A stretch of DNA of 41,764 bases, taken from assembly GCA_902802265.1 (NCBI GenBank), contig CADCLN010000024.1, positions 1-41,764 of the forward strand, written 5' to 3'. Positions 1-8,534 of the stretch are shown in pieces. Position 1 is the first letter of the stretch, and the number at the start of each line of letters is the position of its first letter. Below the pieces are notes generated by a model. The model did no database searches and had not been told where the DNA came from. It was given only the letters and a program-made list of their open reading frames with translations. The stretch comes from an uncultured Bacteroidales bacterium (lineage in GTDB: Bacteria; Bacteroidota; Bacteroidia; Bacteroidales; Bacteroidaceae). The translations under genes and the position numbers were made by a program.

Positions 1-99
1 TGCGATTGAAAAAAGATGAAGAAAAACGATGACGGACATGAAGATTTTTGCTAATTTTGCAGCGAATTTATAATTTGCTCAACTTTCGGAAGTAATAAA

Positions 100-355
100 A
101 ACCACAGATTACACCACAGATTTGGCTACGCCGAGCTAAAGGTTCACAGATGACACAGATTAAATCCTTTTGATTTTGCATCACAGAAACCATAAATTAC
201 ACAGATTTTCCCAAAAGCCCTGCGGGGCTTTCTAATCTGTGAAATAAAAGAAAAAGCCCCCCTCTAACTCCCCCTCTATGGGGAGGATGAAGAATCTGTG
301 TAATCTGTGGTACATAAGCAAAATCTGTGTAATTTGTGTAATCTGTGGTGATAAA
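100..355. repeat. Degenerate 'AATCTGTG' repeat tract
   Basis: This stretch has no gene. It consists largely of variants of ACAGATTACAC / AATCTGTGTAATCTGTGGT in both orientations, mixed with GAGCTAAAGGTTC and a short stem AAAGCCC..GGGCTTT (213-231). The block at 211-250 reappears inverted at about 37109-37148, and GAGCTAAAGGTT reappears near 37230. It looks like a dispersed intergenic repeat family and not a gene. Function is unknown; it may be a remnant of non-autonomous elements. Confidence 0.7.
254..290. repeat. C/G-rich palindromic element, copy 1
   Basis: A C-run arm (cccccctctaactcccc) is followed by a G-run arm (ggggagga), forming a hairpin with CCCCTCTATGGGG at its core. Related copies lie at 1368-1402, 2076-2128 and 3056-3112. 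All sit next to or inside gene ends, as REP-like elements often do. This copy is embedded in the degenerate repeat tract upstream of the M48 protease gene. Confidence 0.7.
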
Positions 356-484
356 AAAAGAACAAACGAAACTTTAATTATATTAAAAATTTATACTTAG
401 TCACCAGAGTACCTAAGTAGTATTTTAATCTATATATACAGATGGGGGTAAAATAAAAACGCCTTGCATTTTTCTTGTTTTTCC

Positions 485-516
485 TTTGGTCATAATGAGA
501 TTTTGGTGTAACTTTG
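485..516 (+). promoter_or_regulatory. Bacteroidetes-type promoter of the M48 protease gene
   Basis: TTTG (485-488) is separated by 20 nt from TAACTTTG (509-516), matching the Bacteroidetes vegetative consensus TTTG / TAnnTTTG. Predicted transcription start is near 523, giving a leader of about 30 nt before the ATG at 556. Confidence 0.7.
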
Positions 517-555
517 CATGATGAAAAGTGTTTAACGAAAAAATAGAACAGAAAG

Positions 556-1365
556 ATGAAAAAGTTTAGAATTGTTTTATTGGCGGTTGTGGCTGTGCTG
601 GCGGCTGGTTGCGGCACAACGTCGAAAGTGCCCATCACGGGACGTAAGCAGCATTTGCTGGTAAGTGACGAGCAGGTGCTGGGACTGAGCAATCAGCAGT
701 ATCAGGAGTATATGGCGACGGCCAAGGTGTCATCGAATGCTCAGAACACGGCAATGGTGAAACGAGTAGGTCAACGGTTGGCTACTGCCGTGGTGAACTA
801 TCTGAACCAGAATGGTATGGGTGCAGATGTGTCGCAGTATAAGTGGGAGTTTAACCTGGTGCAGGACAGGCAGGTGAATGCTTTCTGTATGCCTGGTGGA
901 AAGATTGTGGTGTATGAGGGTTTGCTGCCTGTGACGCAGGACGAGGCTTCGCTGGCTGTAGTGCTGGGGCACGAAATTGCTCACGCTGTGGCTAAACATT
1001 CTGCAGAGCGTATCAGCAATGCTTACCGGCAGGAATATGGTATGCAGATTCTGTCGGGTGTGGCGCAGGCTGCAGGTGTCAGCCCTGAGTTGCAGCAGTT
1101 GGGCACGAGTGTCATCGGCATCGGTGCGCAGGCTTGGTCGTCGGGATTCTCGCGCAGTCAAGAGAGTGAGGCAGACCACATCGGACTGATTTTTGCTGCG
1201 ATGGCTGGGTATGATCCGCAGGTGGCTGTGAGTTTCTGGCAGCGTATGGCGAGTGCTTCGGGCGGCGGTTCTACCTCTATCTTCAGCGATCACCCTTCGG
1301 ACGCAAAGCGCATTCAGCAGATTCAGGGGTGGATGCCTGAGGTGATGAAGTATTATAAGAAATAA
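556..1365 (+). CDS. M48 family metalloprotease, lipoprotein
   Basis: A predicted 269-residue zinc metallopeptidase of the M48 (Ste24/HtpX/BepA-like) family, probably a quality-control protease facing the periplasm. The N-terminus is a lipoprotein signal with a lipobox (LAAGC, Cys19). The zinc motif HEIAH is at residues 139-143, and the downstream ESEAD (203-207) supplies the third ligand Glu203 and Asp207. No multi-pass membrane region and no TPR repeats are visible, so it is the small soluble form (LoiP-like) and not HtpX or full BepA. The ATG at 556 is chosen because an AGAAAG sequence precedes it and the signal peptide starts there. It has its own promoter and is followed by a palindromic repeat, so it is probably monocistronic and not part of the dcw operon. 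Substrate is unknown. Confidence 0.9.
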   Translation: MKKFRIVLLAVVAVLAAGCGTTSKVPITGRKQHLLVSDEQVLGLSNQQYQEYMATAKVSSNAQNTAMVKRVGQRLATAVVNYLNQNGMGADVSQYKWEFNLVQDRQVNAFCMPGGKIVVYEGLLPVTQDEASLAVVLGHEIAHAVAKHSAERISNAYRQEYGMQILSGVAQAAGVSPELQQLGTSVIGIGAQAWSSGFSRSQESEADHIGLIFAAMAGYDPQVAVSFWQRMASASGGGSTSIFSDHPSDAKRIQQIQGWMPEVMKYYKK

Positions 1366-1367
1366 AG

Positions 1368-1402
1368 AAGCCCCCTTGGCTTCCCCTTCTATGGGGAGGA
1401 TA
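1368..1402. repeat. C/G-rich palindromic element, copy 2
   Basis: Begins right after the stop codon of the M48 gene: agcccccttggcttcccc followed by ttctatggggaggat. It resembles copy 1 in the GCCCCC arm and the TATGGGGAGGAT arm. It may also act as a transcription-end hairpin, but no T-run follows. Confidence 0.65.
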
Positions 1403-1520
1403 AGAAATGCGGAAGAATGTAATGTGGACATTGCAAAATGCGGTTTGGGCATTTTTGTGGCATGTTTTTGCCCCACTTTAATAAGTCCCTAAAATAGGGG
1501 TGTAAATCAAATGAATATGA

Positions 1521-1550
1521 GTTATCAACATCGTGTTGATAACTTTTTTT
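1521..1550 (+). terminator. Perfect 10-bp inverted repeat plus T-run upstream of mraZ
   Basis: GTTATCAACA (1521-1530) and TGTTGATAAC (1534-1543) form a perfect stem with a 3-nt loop, followed by seven T residues. The geometry is that of an intrinsic terminator, which would insulate mraZ from upstream transcription. The stem is AT-rich (3 G/C pairs of 10), so it would be weak. Each arm contains TTATCAACA, one mismatch from the classical DnaA box TTATCCACA, so a protein-binding role is an alternative. Confidence 0.5.
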
Positions 1551-1565
1551 GCGGAAAATTGAAAA

Positions 1566-1611
1566 AAAGTGGGAAAAAGTGGAGGAAAGTGGGGAATAAT
1601 TCCTATTTTTG
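1566..1611 (+). promoter_or_regulatory. Putative MraZ operator (3 repeats) and dcw promoter
   Basis: Three direct repeats AAAGTGG start at 1566, 1576 and 1586, exactly 10 bp apart, so they lie on one face of the helix. MraZ is known to autoregulate the dcw operon by binding TGGG-type repeats with 10-bp spacing (AAAGTG repeats in mycoplasmas). The -7 element TATTTTTG (1604-1611) fits TAnnTTTG, and the repeats cover the region where RNA polymerase would contact -33. A start site near 1618 would leave only about 12 nt before the mraZ ATG at 1630. No good TTTG -33 box is seen. Confidence 0.7.
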
Positions 1612-1629
1612 CAAAAATTTTTCAGAAGT

Positions 1630-2070
1630 ATGCGTTTCATAGGTGATTTTACAGCAAAAACAGATGTCAAGGGCAGGGTGTTCTTGCCAGCGGCATTCAG
1701 AAAGGTCTTGGAGGCAGCGGGTGAGTCGCACCTGGTGTTGCGCCGAGATTTGTTCCAGCCTTGTTTGGTGCTGTATCCTGAGTCGGTGTGGAATGCGACG
1801 CTCGACGACTTAAAGCAGCGGCTGACGACCTACAGACGGGAGCATCAGAATGTGTTGCGCCAGTTTGTGGCGGATGCTGAACCTGTGGAGCTTGATAGCA
1901 ATGGGCGTTTCTTGATAGGGAAGCAGAAGCTGGAGTTTGCAGGTATCACTTCGGATGTGCGTTTCCTTGCGGTGGATGAACGGATTGAGGTGTGGAACAA
2001 GGAGGCTTTGGATCGGTTGATTGAAGAGAGTGACAGTTTGGGTGACACGTTGGAGAGTTTATTAGGATAG
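1630..2070 (+). CDS. mraZ: Transcriptional regulator MraZ
   Basis: First gene of the dcw cluster, 146 residues, normal for the family. MraZ is a DNA-binding ring of AbrB-like folds that represses or tunes its own operon. Both halves carry the expected D-x-x-G-R motif: DVKGR near residue 13 and DSNGR near residue 92. A TTG at 1609 in the same frame would overlap the -7 promoter element, so the ATG at 1630 is taken as start (MRFIGDF). The gene is followed by a C/G-rich palindromic element (2076-2128) and then rsmH. The three AAAGTGG repeats just upstream are its likely own operator. Confidence 0.96.
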   Translation: MRFIGDFTAKTDVKGRVFLPAAFRKVLEAAGESHLVLRRDLFQPCLVLYPESVWNATLDDLKQRLTTYRREHQNVLRQFVADAEPVELDSNGRFLIGKQKLEFAGITSDVRFLAVDERIEVWNKEALDRLIEESDSLGDTLESLLG

Positions 2071-2075
2071 ATTTA

Positions 2076-2128
2076 GACCCCAGACCCCCTCTACCCCCTC
2101 AGGGGGAGGATTTTATGGGGGAGGATAT
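2076..2128. repeat. C/G-rich palindromic element, copy 3
   Basis: Lies between the mraZ stop and the rsmH start. It has a C-run arm (accccctctaccccct), a G-run arm (cagggggagga) and a second partial G arm (gggggaggatat). It is closely similar to copy 4 (3056-3112), including the second G arm. It is probably transcribed in the operon mRNA and could fold there. Confidence 0.75.
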
Positions 2129-2143
2129 AATGGTAAATAAAGT

Positions 2144-3127
2144 ATGATGCAGGCAGAGGCGTTGACATATCACACTCCGGTGTTGCTTGGGGAGAGCATT
2201 GACGGATTGAACATCATCAAGGGTGGTGTTTATGTTGATGTGACGTTTGGTGGCGGTGGACATAGCCGTGAGATATTGAATCGCCTGCAGGGAACGGGAC
2301 ATCTGTATTCGTTTGACCAGGACAAGGATGCGGAGGGAAATGTGGTGGCACAGGATCATTTTACGTTTGTGCGTTCCAATTTTCGTTTCTTGAGGAATTT
2401 CATGCGCTATTATGGTGTGGACGGTGTTGACGGATTGTTGGCTGACTTGGGCGTGAGTTCGCACCATTTCGATGATGCCAGCCGTGGTTTTTCGTTCCGT
2501 TTTGAGGGCGATTTGGATATGCGCATGAATCAGCGTGCGGGCAAAACGGCGGCTGATGTGCTGAATACTTATAGTGAGAAGCAGCTGGCTGATGTGTTTT
2601 ATCTGTATGGCGAGTTGAAGTCGAGCCGCAAAATTGCAGCCGCCATTGTGGCTGCGAGGAAGGTGAGGGCGATTCGTACCGTCGGGGATTTCATGGAAAT
2701 CATGAAGCCGTTTGAAGGGAAAGACCGCGAGAAGAAGGATTTGGCAAAGATGTTTCAGGCTCTGCGCATCGAGGTGAACCAGGAACTGGTGGCCTTGCAG
2801 GAGATGTTGACGGCGGCGGTGGATTTGCTGAAGCCTGGTGGCAGGCTGGTGGTCATCACTTATCATTCGCTGGAGGATCGGATTGTGAAGAATGTGATGA
2901 AGACGGGCAATGTGGAGGGGCATGAGGTGAAGGATTTCTTTGGCATGGTGAGTGCTCCGCTACACATTATTAATAATAAGGTGATTGTGCCGAGTATGGA
3001 GGAGCAGGAGAGGAACCCGCGCAGCAGAAGTGCAAAATTGAGAATTGCGGAGAAAGACCCCCAGACCCCCTCTAACTCCCCCTCTAGGGGGAGGACTCTA
3101 GGGGGAGGATATGATAGTGAAAAATAA
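2144..3127 (+). CDS. rsmH: 16S rRNA (cytosine1402-N4)-methyltransferase RsmH
   Basis: RsmH (MraW) methylates N4 of C1402 in the decoding centre of 16S rRNA using SAM. The 327-residue product begins with the family hallmark YHTPVLLGE, then the SAM-binding FGGGGHS near residue 36-42, LADLGVSS near residue 100 and the C-terminal VVITYHSLEDRIVK. Two ATGs lie in tandem at 2144 and 2147. The usual family ending (RSRSAKLRIAE) is reached at about residue 303. The remaining 23 residues (305-327, rich in Pro, Ser and Gly) are encoded by the C/G-rich palindromic element at 3056-3112, so the C-terminus appears extended by a repeat insertion. The catalytic core is intact. Confidence 0.95.
   Translation: MMQAEALTYHTPVLLGESIDGLNIIKGGVYVDVTFGGGGHSREILNRLQGTGHLYSFDQDKDAEGNVVAQDHFTFVRSNFRFLRNFMRYYGVDGVDGLLADLGVSSHHFDDASRGFSFRFEGDLDMRMNQRAGKTAADVLNTYSEKQLADVFYLYGELKSSRKIAAAIVAARKVRAIRTVGDFMEIMKPFEGKDREKKDLAKMFQALRIEVNQELVALQEMLTAAVDLLKPGGRLVVITYHSLEDRIVKNVMKTGNVEGHEVKDFFGMVSAPLHIINNKVIVPSMEEQERNPRSRSAKLRIAEKDPQTPSNSPSRGRTLGGGYDSEK
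3056..3112. repeat. C/G-rich palindromic element, copy 4, inside the rsmH 3' end
   Basis: The element is nearly the same as copy 3 (agaccccctcta, tccccctctaggggga, then a second agggggaggatat). It lies in frame within rsmH and supplies its last 23 codons together with a few flanking bases. Stem CCCCCTCTAGGGGG makes a strong hairpin. Its position exactly at a gene end suggests insertion near the original stop codon. Confidence 0.8.
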
Positions 3128-3139
3128 AAAATGTAAAAA

Positions 3140-3652
3140 ATGATGAAGGAAGAAGATTTGAAACAGGAAGAATGGGATGATGTGAATGAACTGCGTCAGG
3201 ATGAGACGGAGGCGGAGGAGGCTGTGGAGGCCATCAAGAAGTTCACGAATGAGGAGGATGATAATGATATGGGCGAACTGTCGCTCAGATCGGTTTTGGG
3301 CGGTGATGTGCTGGGCAGCAAGTTCTTTCTGAAGCAGGTGGTTTTTGTGATGTTTTGCGTCGTCTTGATGTTGCTCTATACGGGCAATCGGTATGCCAGT
3401 CAGCAGGATGCTATCTTGATTGACAGTTTGCGTCAGGATTTGCAGAATGTGAAGTATAATGTGATGACGCAGTCGAGTGAGTTGATGAATTTGACTCGGC
3501 AGTCGAATGTGGAGAAGATGTTGCGGACGACGAAGGACAGTGTGTTGCAAAATCCTGTTACCCCCCCCTTCCTGATTCGGAGGGACGGCGAGGTGGAGCC
3601 TATCATAAAAGAAGAAAACGACCCTAATTTACCTACAGGCGATGAAGTTTGA
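3140..3652 (+). CDS. FtsL-like division protein
   Basis: A 170-residue bitopic membrane protein at the ftsL position between rsmH and ftsI. The first ~65 residues are strongly acidic (many Glu/Asp) and would be cytoplasmic. One membrane segment follows (VVFVMFCVVLMLLY, about residues 68-83), then a periplasmic coiled-coil-like region (about 90-135) and a polar tail. FtsL normally acts with FtsB/FtsQ to activate FtsWI. Sequence similarity to classical FtsL is not visible to me; the call rests on size, topology and position, typical for Bacteroidetes. A second ATG lies directly after the first (3143). The end overlaps the ftsI start by 11 nt. Confidence 0.8.
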   Translation: MMKEEDLKQEEWDDVNELRQDETEAEEAVEAIKKFTNEEDDNDMGELSLRSVLGGDVLGSKFFLKQVVFVMFCVVLMLLYTGNRYASQQDAILIDSLRQDLQNVKYNVMTQSSELMNLTRQSNVEKMLRTTKDSVLQNPVTPPFLIRRDGEVEPIIKEENDPNLPTGDEV

Positions 3653-5819
3653 CAAGAAATACATAGCGGGACGATTCGCAGGAATTGTCATTGGTGCACT
3701 GATTATCTGTGTGCTGATTGTGTGGCGTGCGATGTACACAGCCACGGTGGAGCGTGAATATTGGCAGAAGGTTGGTCAGCAGACGGTGTCGGACACCATC
3801 GTGGTGAAGCCTGCCCGTGGCAATATTTTGTCGGCTGACGGTCAGCTGATGGCCAGCAGTCTGCCTGACTATAAGGTGTATGTTGATTTTATGTCGGGCA
3901 TCACCCAGGTTGACACGGTGAACAGCAAGGGCAAGCGGGTAAGGATGTTTGACTATGAGTCGGACCATGTGAAAGAGGAATTGGCCAAGAAGGATAGTTT
4001 GTGGAACAAGGATATGGATGTCATCTGTGCTGGTCTGGCGGAGATTTGTCCCCGTTATACGGCTGAGCAGTACAGGGATCATCTGTTGGAGGGTTTGCAT
4101 AAGCATAAGCGTTACTGGGAGGTTTGCCCCCATGTGGTGCTGAATTATATACAGTATCATGAATTGATTAAGTTGCCTGTATTCAATCTGAAGAATCGAT
4201 ACAAGAGCGGTTTGTGCACCGAAGAACGTAATAATCGCAACAAGCCCTTTGGTTCGTTGGCAAAGCGTACCCTGGGTGAGATGTATGGTGCGAAAGATTC
4301 TGCCCGATCAGGTTTGGAGTTGGCTTACGATTCGCTGCTGAGGGGTGTGCCAGGGAAGGAGCATCACAAGAAGGTGCTGTCGAAATATCTGAGCATCATA
4401 GACCAGGAGCCTGTAGATGGTTATGACCTTGTGAGTACGCTGGATGTGGGTATGCAGGATATTTGCGAGAGTGCTTTGCGGGAGAAGCTGATAGAACTGG
4501 AGGCTTCGATGGGTGTCGTGATTCTGATGGAGGTGAAAACGGGCGACGTGAAGGCCATTGTGAATTTGATGCGATATGATGACGGTAATTATTATGAGGC
4601 TCGGAATTATGCATTGGCTTCGTTGATGGAGCCAGGCTCTACGTTCAAGACGGCAAGCATCATGGTGGGCATTGATGATGGCTACATCAAGGTGAGCGAC
4701 TGGGTTGACACGGGAAGTGGTGTATGCCCCATGTATGGTGCCATGATGAAGGATCACAACTGGCATCGTGGGGGTTATGGTACGATTGATGTGCCCCATG
4801 TGTTGATGTATTCTTCCAACGTAGGTGTCAGCAAGCTGATTGACAAGTATTATCATAATCAGCCGGAAAAGTTTGTGGAGGGTTTGCGCAGAATTGGCAT
4901 CGGTGCTCCACTGGGTTTGCCTTTCAACGGTGCTGCCGATCCTCGTATCCGTACACCGCATAAGGATATCAAGGGTGGTTACCGCATGTCGGACAACTGG
5001 TCGGCTACGGCCTTGCCGTGGATGTCCATTGGTTATGAAACGCAGATTCCGCCTATCTCTACGGTGTCCTTCTACAATGCCATTGCCAATGGTGGGAAGA
5101 TGGTGCGTCCGCGTTTTGTGAAGGGGATTGAAAAGAATGGCGAACTGGTGGAGGCATTTCCTGTCGAGGTCATCAAGAAGCAGATATGCAAACCTTCGAC
5201 GTTGAAGGATATGCAGACTATTTTGCAGCGTGTGGTGTGTGACAAGGAGGGACTTGGAAAGAAGGCTGGCAATCCTTATTTCCATGTTTCGGGCAAGACG
5301 GGTACGGCTCAGGTGTCGAATGGCAATGGTTATAAGGGTGGAAAGAATGAGCACCTGGTCAGTTTCTGTGGTTACTATCCTTCGGAAGACCCGAAATACA
5401 CTTGCATTGTTGCCATCCGCCACTCCTATTATGTGGCCAGTGGTGGCGGACAGGCTGGTGTGGTGTTCTCGAAAATTGCTCAGCGTGTATATAGCAAGAA
5501 TGTGACAACGAATCTGAAACTGGCACAGGACTCTACGGCCATGTTTGTGCCGGACGTGAAGTTGAGTTATAACCAAACGGCTGAATCTGTGTTGAAAGCT
5601 CTGGGTATTCAAGGGCAAGATCGTGCAGAGACGCCTGTGATTTACAACGAAACGGCAGTGCCCGATGTGACTGGGTTGGGTGCCCGCGATGCGGTGTACG
5701 AACTGGCCAGTCGCGGACTGAAAGTGAAGACAAGGGGGCGCGGTGTTGTGAAGCGACAGAGTTTGGCTGCTGGCAGTCAGCTGGTGAAGGGTCAGACCGT
5801 GATGATAGAACTTAATTAA
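3642..5819 (+). CDS. ftsI: Class B penicillin-binding protein (FtsI/PBP3-type transpeptidase)
   Basis: A 725-residue septal peptidoglycan transpeptidase that cross-links stem peptides with the glycosyltransferase FtsW. One N-terminal membrane anchor (about residues 10-30) is followed by the PBP dimerisation domain (about 55-240) and the transpeptidase domain. The active-site triads are all visible: STFK with nucleophile Ser333, SSN at 391-393 and KTG at 552-554. A C-terminal PASTA-like domain (about 665-725) begins AVPDVTGL. PASTA tails are usual in Bacteroidetes FtsI. It overlaps the FtsL-like gene by 11 nt, indicating translational coupling, and is followed 12 nt later by murE. It is the expected beta-lactam target. 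Confidence 0.95.
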   Translation: MKFDKKYIAGRFAGIVIGALIICVLIVWRAMYTATVEREYWQKVGQQTVSDTIVVKPARGNILSADGQLMASSLPDYKVYVDFMSGITQVDTVNSKGKRVRMFDYESDHVKEELAKKDSLWNKDMDVICAGLAEICPRYTAEQYRDHLLEGLHKHKRYWEVCPHVVLNYIQYHELIKLPVFNLKNRYKSGLCTEERNNRNKPFGSLAKRTLGEMYGAKDSARSGLELAYDSLLRGVPGKEHHKKVLSKYLSIIDQEPVDGYDLVSTLDVGMQDICESALREKLIELEASMGVVILMEVKTGDVKAIVNLMRYDDGNYYEARNYALASLMEPGSTFKTASIMVGIDDGYIKVSDWVDTGSGVCPMYGAMMKDHNWHRGGYGTIDVPHVLMYSSNVGVSKLIDKYYHNQPEKFVEGLRRIGIGAPLGLPFNGAADPRIRTPHKDIKGGYRMSDNWSATALPWMSIGYETQIPPISTVSFYNAIANGGKMVRPRFVKGIEKNGELVEAFPVEVIKKQICKPSTLKDMQTILQRVVCDKEGLGKKAGNPYFHVSGKTGTAQVSNGNGYKGGKNEHLVSFCGYYPSEDPKYTCIVAIRHSYYVASGGGQAGVVFSKIAQRVYSKNVTTNLKLAQDSTAMFVPDVKLSYNQTAESVLKALGIQGQDRAETPVIYNETAVPDVTGLGARDAVYELASRGLKVKTRGRGVVKRQSLAAGSQLVKGQTVMIELN

Positions 5820-5831
5820 CAGATAGTGAAT

Positions 5832-7280
5832 ATGAATCTGCGTGATTTACTTAAAGGTCTGGTTGTTCTTGACGTGAAGGGCAATGCGGATGTGGACGTG
5901 ACAGGTGTGAATATTGATTCACGCAAGGTGACGGCTGGTAATGTGTTCGTTGCCGTGAAGGGTACGGCTACAGATGGGCATCAGTATATCGGTAAGGCTA
6001 TCGCTCTGGGTGCGCGTGCGATTGTTTGTGAGGATATGCCTGAATGTGTGGAGGGTATCACTTACGTCAGGGTGGAAAACTCTGAGCAGATAGTGGGTCA
6101 GCTTTCCACCAACTTCTATGGTGACCCCACCCGTAAGCTCAAGTTGGTTGGGGTGACTGGCACGAATGGCAAGACGACGATTGCCACGGTGCTTTACAAC
6201 CTTTTTCGTGCCATGGGACATAAGGCTGGACTGCTGTCAACGGTGGTCAATTATGTGGATGGTGAAGCTGTGCCAACGGAGCATACAACTCCCGACCCTG
6301 TGACATTGAATGCGTTGCTGGACAGGATGGTGGCGGCTGGCTGTGAATATGTCTTCATGGAAGTAAGCAGCCACTCCATTGTGCAGAATCGCATTGGTGG
6401 ACTGAGGTTTGTGGGTGGTCTGTTTACCAACATCACGCGCGATCATTTGGATTACCACAAGACATTTGAAAACTATATCAAGGCTAAAAAGCAGTTTTTC
6501 GACTTGCTGCCCTCCACTGCATTTGCCATTACCAATATTGACGACAAGAATGGGTTGGTAATGGTGCAGAACACAAAGGCAACGGTGAAGACTTACAGTG
6601 TGCAAAGTCCTGCGGATTTCAAGGCAAAGATTATCGAGTGTCATTTTGAGGGAATGTATTTGGAAATCAATGGCAGGGAAGTCGGTGTGCAGTTTATTGG
6701 CAAATTCAATGTGAGCAACTTGCTGGCTGTGTATGGTGCAGCTGTCATGCTGGGAAAAGACCCGCAGCAGGTGTTGGTGGCTTTGAGTACGATGAAGCCT
6801 GTGAATGGGCGTTTCGAGGCCTTGCGTTCTCCGAAGGGTTTTACGGCCATTGTGGATTATGCTCATACGCCCGATGCGCTTGAAAACGTGCTTGGTGCCA
6901 TTCATGGTGTGTTGCAGGGACGGGGCCAGGTCATTACGGTGTGTGGTGCTGGTGGAAATCGTGACAAGGGAAAACGCCCCCTGATGGCACGTGAAGCGGT
7001 GAAGCAGAGCGACAAGGTGATTCTGACTAGCGACAATCCGCGTTTTGAAGAGCCGGAAGACATACTCAACGATATGTTGGCAGGACTGGACGAGGTGCAG
7101 CTGCAGAAAGTCATCACCATTGTCGATCGTCGGCAGGCCATCAAGACAGCCTGTATGATGGCCCAGAAAGGTGACGTCATTCTGATTGCAGGCAAGGGAC
7201 ATGAAGACTATCAGATAATCAAAGGCGTTAAACATCATTTTGACGATAAAGAGGAGGTTCGCGCATGTTTTACTATTTAA
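5832..7280 (+). CDS. murE: UDP-MurNAc-L-Ala-D-Glu:meso-diaminopimelate ligase
   Basis: A 482-residue Mur ligase adding the third residue of the peptidoglycan stem in the cytoplasm. The ATP P-loop GTNGKTT is at 110-116. DNPR at 401-404 is the motif that binds meso-diaminopimelate, so the predicted substrate is meso-DAP and not lysine. A GTG six bases upstream (5826) is a possible start, but the ATG at 5832 (MNLRDLLKG) fits better with the family N-terminus. The 3' end overlaps mraY by 16 nt. Confidence 0.95.
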   Translation: MNLRDLLKGLVVLDVKGNADVDVTGVNIDSRKVTAGNVFVAVKGTATDGHQYIGKAIALGARAIVCEDMPECVEGITYVRVENSEQIVGQLSTNFYGDPTRKLKLVGVTGTNGKTTIATVLYNLFRAMGHKAGLLSTVVNYVDGEAVPTEHTTPDPVTLNALLDRMVAAGCEYVFMEVSSHSIVQNRIGGLRFVGGLFTNITRDHLDYHKTFENYIKAKKQFFDLLPSTAFAITNIDDKNGLVMVQNTKATVKTYSVQSPADFKAKIIECHFEGMYLEINGREVGVQFIGKFNVSNLLAVYGAAVMLGKDPQQVLVALSTMKPVNGRFEALRSPKGFTAIVDYAHTPDALENVLGAIHGVLQGRGQVITVCGAGGNRDKGKRPLMAREAVKQSDKVILTSDNPRFEEPEDILNDMLAGLDEVQLQKVITIVDRRQAIKTACMMAQKGDVILIAGKGHEDYQIIKGVKHHFDDKEEVRACFTI

Positions 7281-8524
7281 CACAACTGCTCGATGAGTTC
7301 GACATCCCTGGTATGGGCATGTTGACGTATGTGTCATTCCGTTCATTGATGGCACTGATATTGTCGTTGATTGTTTCCATGTGGGCTGGTGAGTATTTCA
7401 TCAAGTATATGCGTCGAAAGCACTATATAGAGGATGCACGCGATCCGAGCATTGACCCCTACGGCGTGCAGAAGAAAGGTGTGCCGAGCATGGGTGGTGT
7501 GGTGATTGTGATTGCTGTCATCATACCAGCCCTGCTGTTTGGTAAACTGAGCAACGTGTATATGTTGTTGCTGCTGGCTACCATACTGTTTTTTTCATTC
7601 TTGGGATTCCTGGACGACAAGATTAAGCTGGGTGGAAACAAGGATGGATTGAAACCCCGATATAAGATGTTGGGACAGTTAGCTTTTGGCACGATTGTGG
7701 GCGTGACCCTTTGGCTAAGTCCGCAGGCTGTGGTGCGTGAAAACGTGGTACAGGAGATTGGTGACAAAGAAGTGGTTTTTCACAAGAGTAAGGCCCGAAA
7801 AAGTACTGTGACGACGGTGCCTTTCCTGAAGAACAACAACATAGACTATTATGAGCTGTTTGACTTTATTGAAAATGGTAAGGTGAAACGTGCTTGTGGC
7901 TGGATTTTCTTTATCTTGGTAACCACGTTTGTCATCACGGCCGTTTCGAATGGTGCCAATCTGAACGATGGCATGGATGGTATGTGTGCGGGAAACGCTG
8001 CGATTATTGGCACTGCGTTGGGAATATTGGCGTACGTGTCAGGACATATTCAGTTTGCCAGTTACCTGAATGTGATGTATATCCCTGGCAGCGAAGAGAT
8101 AGTGGTGTTCCTTTGTGCCTTTGTCGGTGCATTGGTGGGTTTCCTCTGGTACAATGCTTATCCTGCAAAGGTTTTTATGGGAGATACTGGTAGCCTCTCC
8201 ATTGGCGGTGTCATTGCTGTGACGGCTGTCATTATTCATAAGGAATTGTTGATGCCTGTGCTCTGTGGCATTTTCCTGATGGAGAGCGTTTCGGTCATTC
8301 TTCAGGTGGCATACGCCAAGAAGGGCAATGCTCGTGGAGAGAAGTGGCGTGTGTTCAAACGTGCTCCCTTCCATGACCATTATCGACACAGGATGGAACC
8401 AGGTGTGAAGTATTTGCTGAAGAAGCCCGATGGGCTTCTACTTGAATCAATGATTACGACTCGCTTCTGGATTGTTACCGTCCTGTTGGCAGCCATTACG
8501 ATTATAACACTGAAAATAAGATAG
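7265..8524 (+). CDS. mraY: Phospho-N-acetylmuramoyl-pentapeptide-transferase
   Basis: Integral membrane enzyme that makes lipid I by transferring phospho-MurNAc-pentapeptide to undecaprenyl phosphate. The product has 419 residues, longer than the ~360 of E. coli, because of an extra hydrophilic stretch around residues 160-210 between membrane segments, a feature I associate with Bacteroidetes MraY. Family motifs are present: FLDDK near residue 118 (catalytic Asp pair), NLNDGMDG near 237 and the C-terminal FHDHYRHR near 370. Around ten membrane segments are apparent. It starts inside murE. Confidence 0.95.
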   Translation: MFYYLTQLLDEFDIPGMGMLTYVSFRSLMALILSLIVSMWAGEYFIKYMRRKHYIEDARDPSIDPYGVQKKGVPSMGGVVIVIAVIIPALLFGKLSNVYMLLLLATILFFSFLGFLDDKIKLGGNKDGLKPRYKMLGQLAFGTIVGVTLWLSPQAVVRENVVQEIGDKEVVFHKSKARKSTVTTVPFLKNNNIDYYELFDFIENGKVKRACGWIFFILVTTFVITAVSNGANLNDGMDGMCAGNAAIIGTALGILAYVSGHIQFASYLNVMYIPGSEEIVVFLCAFVGALVGFLWYNAYPAKVFMGDTGSLSIGGVIAVTAVIIHKELLMPVLCGIFLMESVSVILQVAYAKKGNARGEKWRVFKRAPFHDHYRHRMEPGVKYLLKKPDGLLLESMITTRFWIVTVLLAAITIITLKIR

Positions 8525-8534
8525 GAGGATGTGT

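Noticed and set aside
1609-1629. Upstream TTG start for mraZ
   Set aside because: It overlaps the -7 promoter element; the ATG at 1630 matches the family N-terminus. The same reasoning rejects TTG 20641 for recO and TTG 27698 for the activase.
4308-5618. 436-codon antisense frame within ftsI
   Set aside because: It mirrors codon bias of ftsI, with no family motifs and His/Thr/Arg-rich composition typical of shadow frames.
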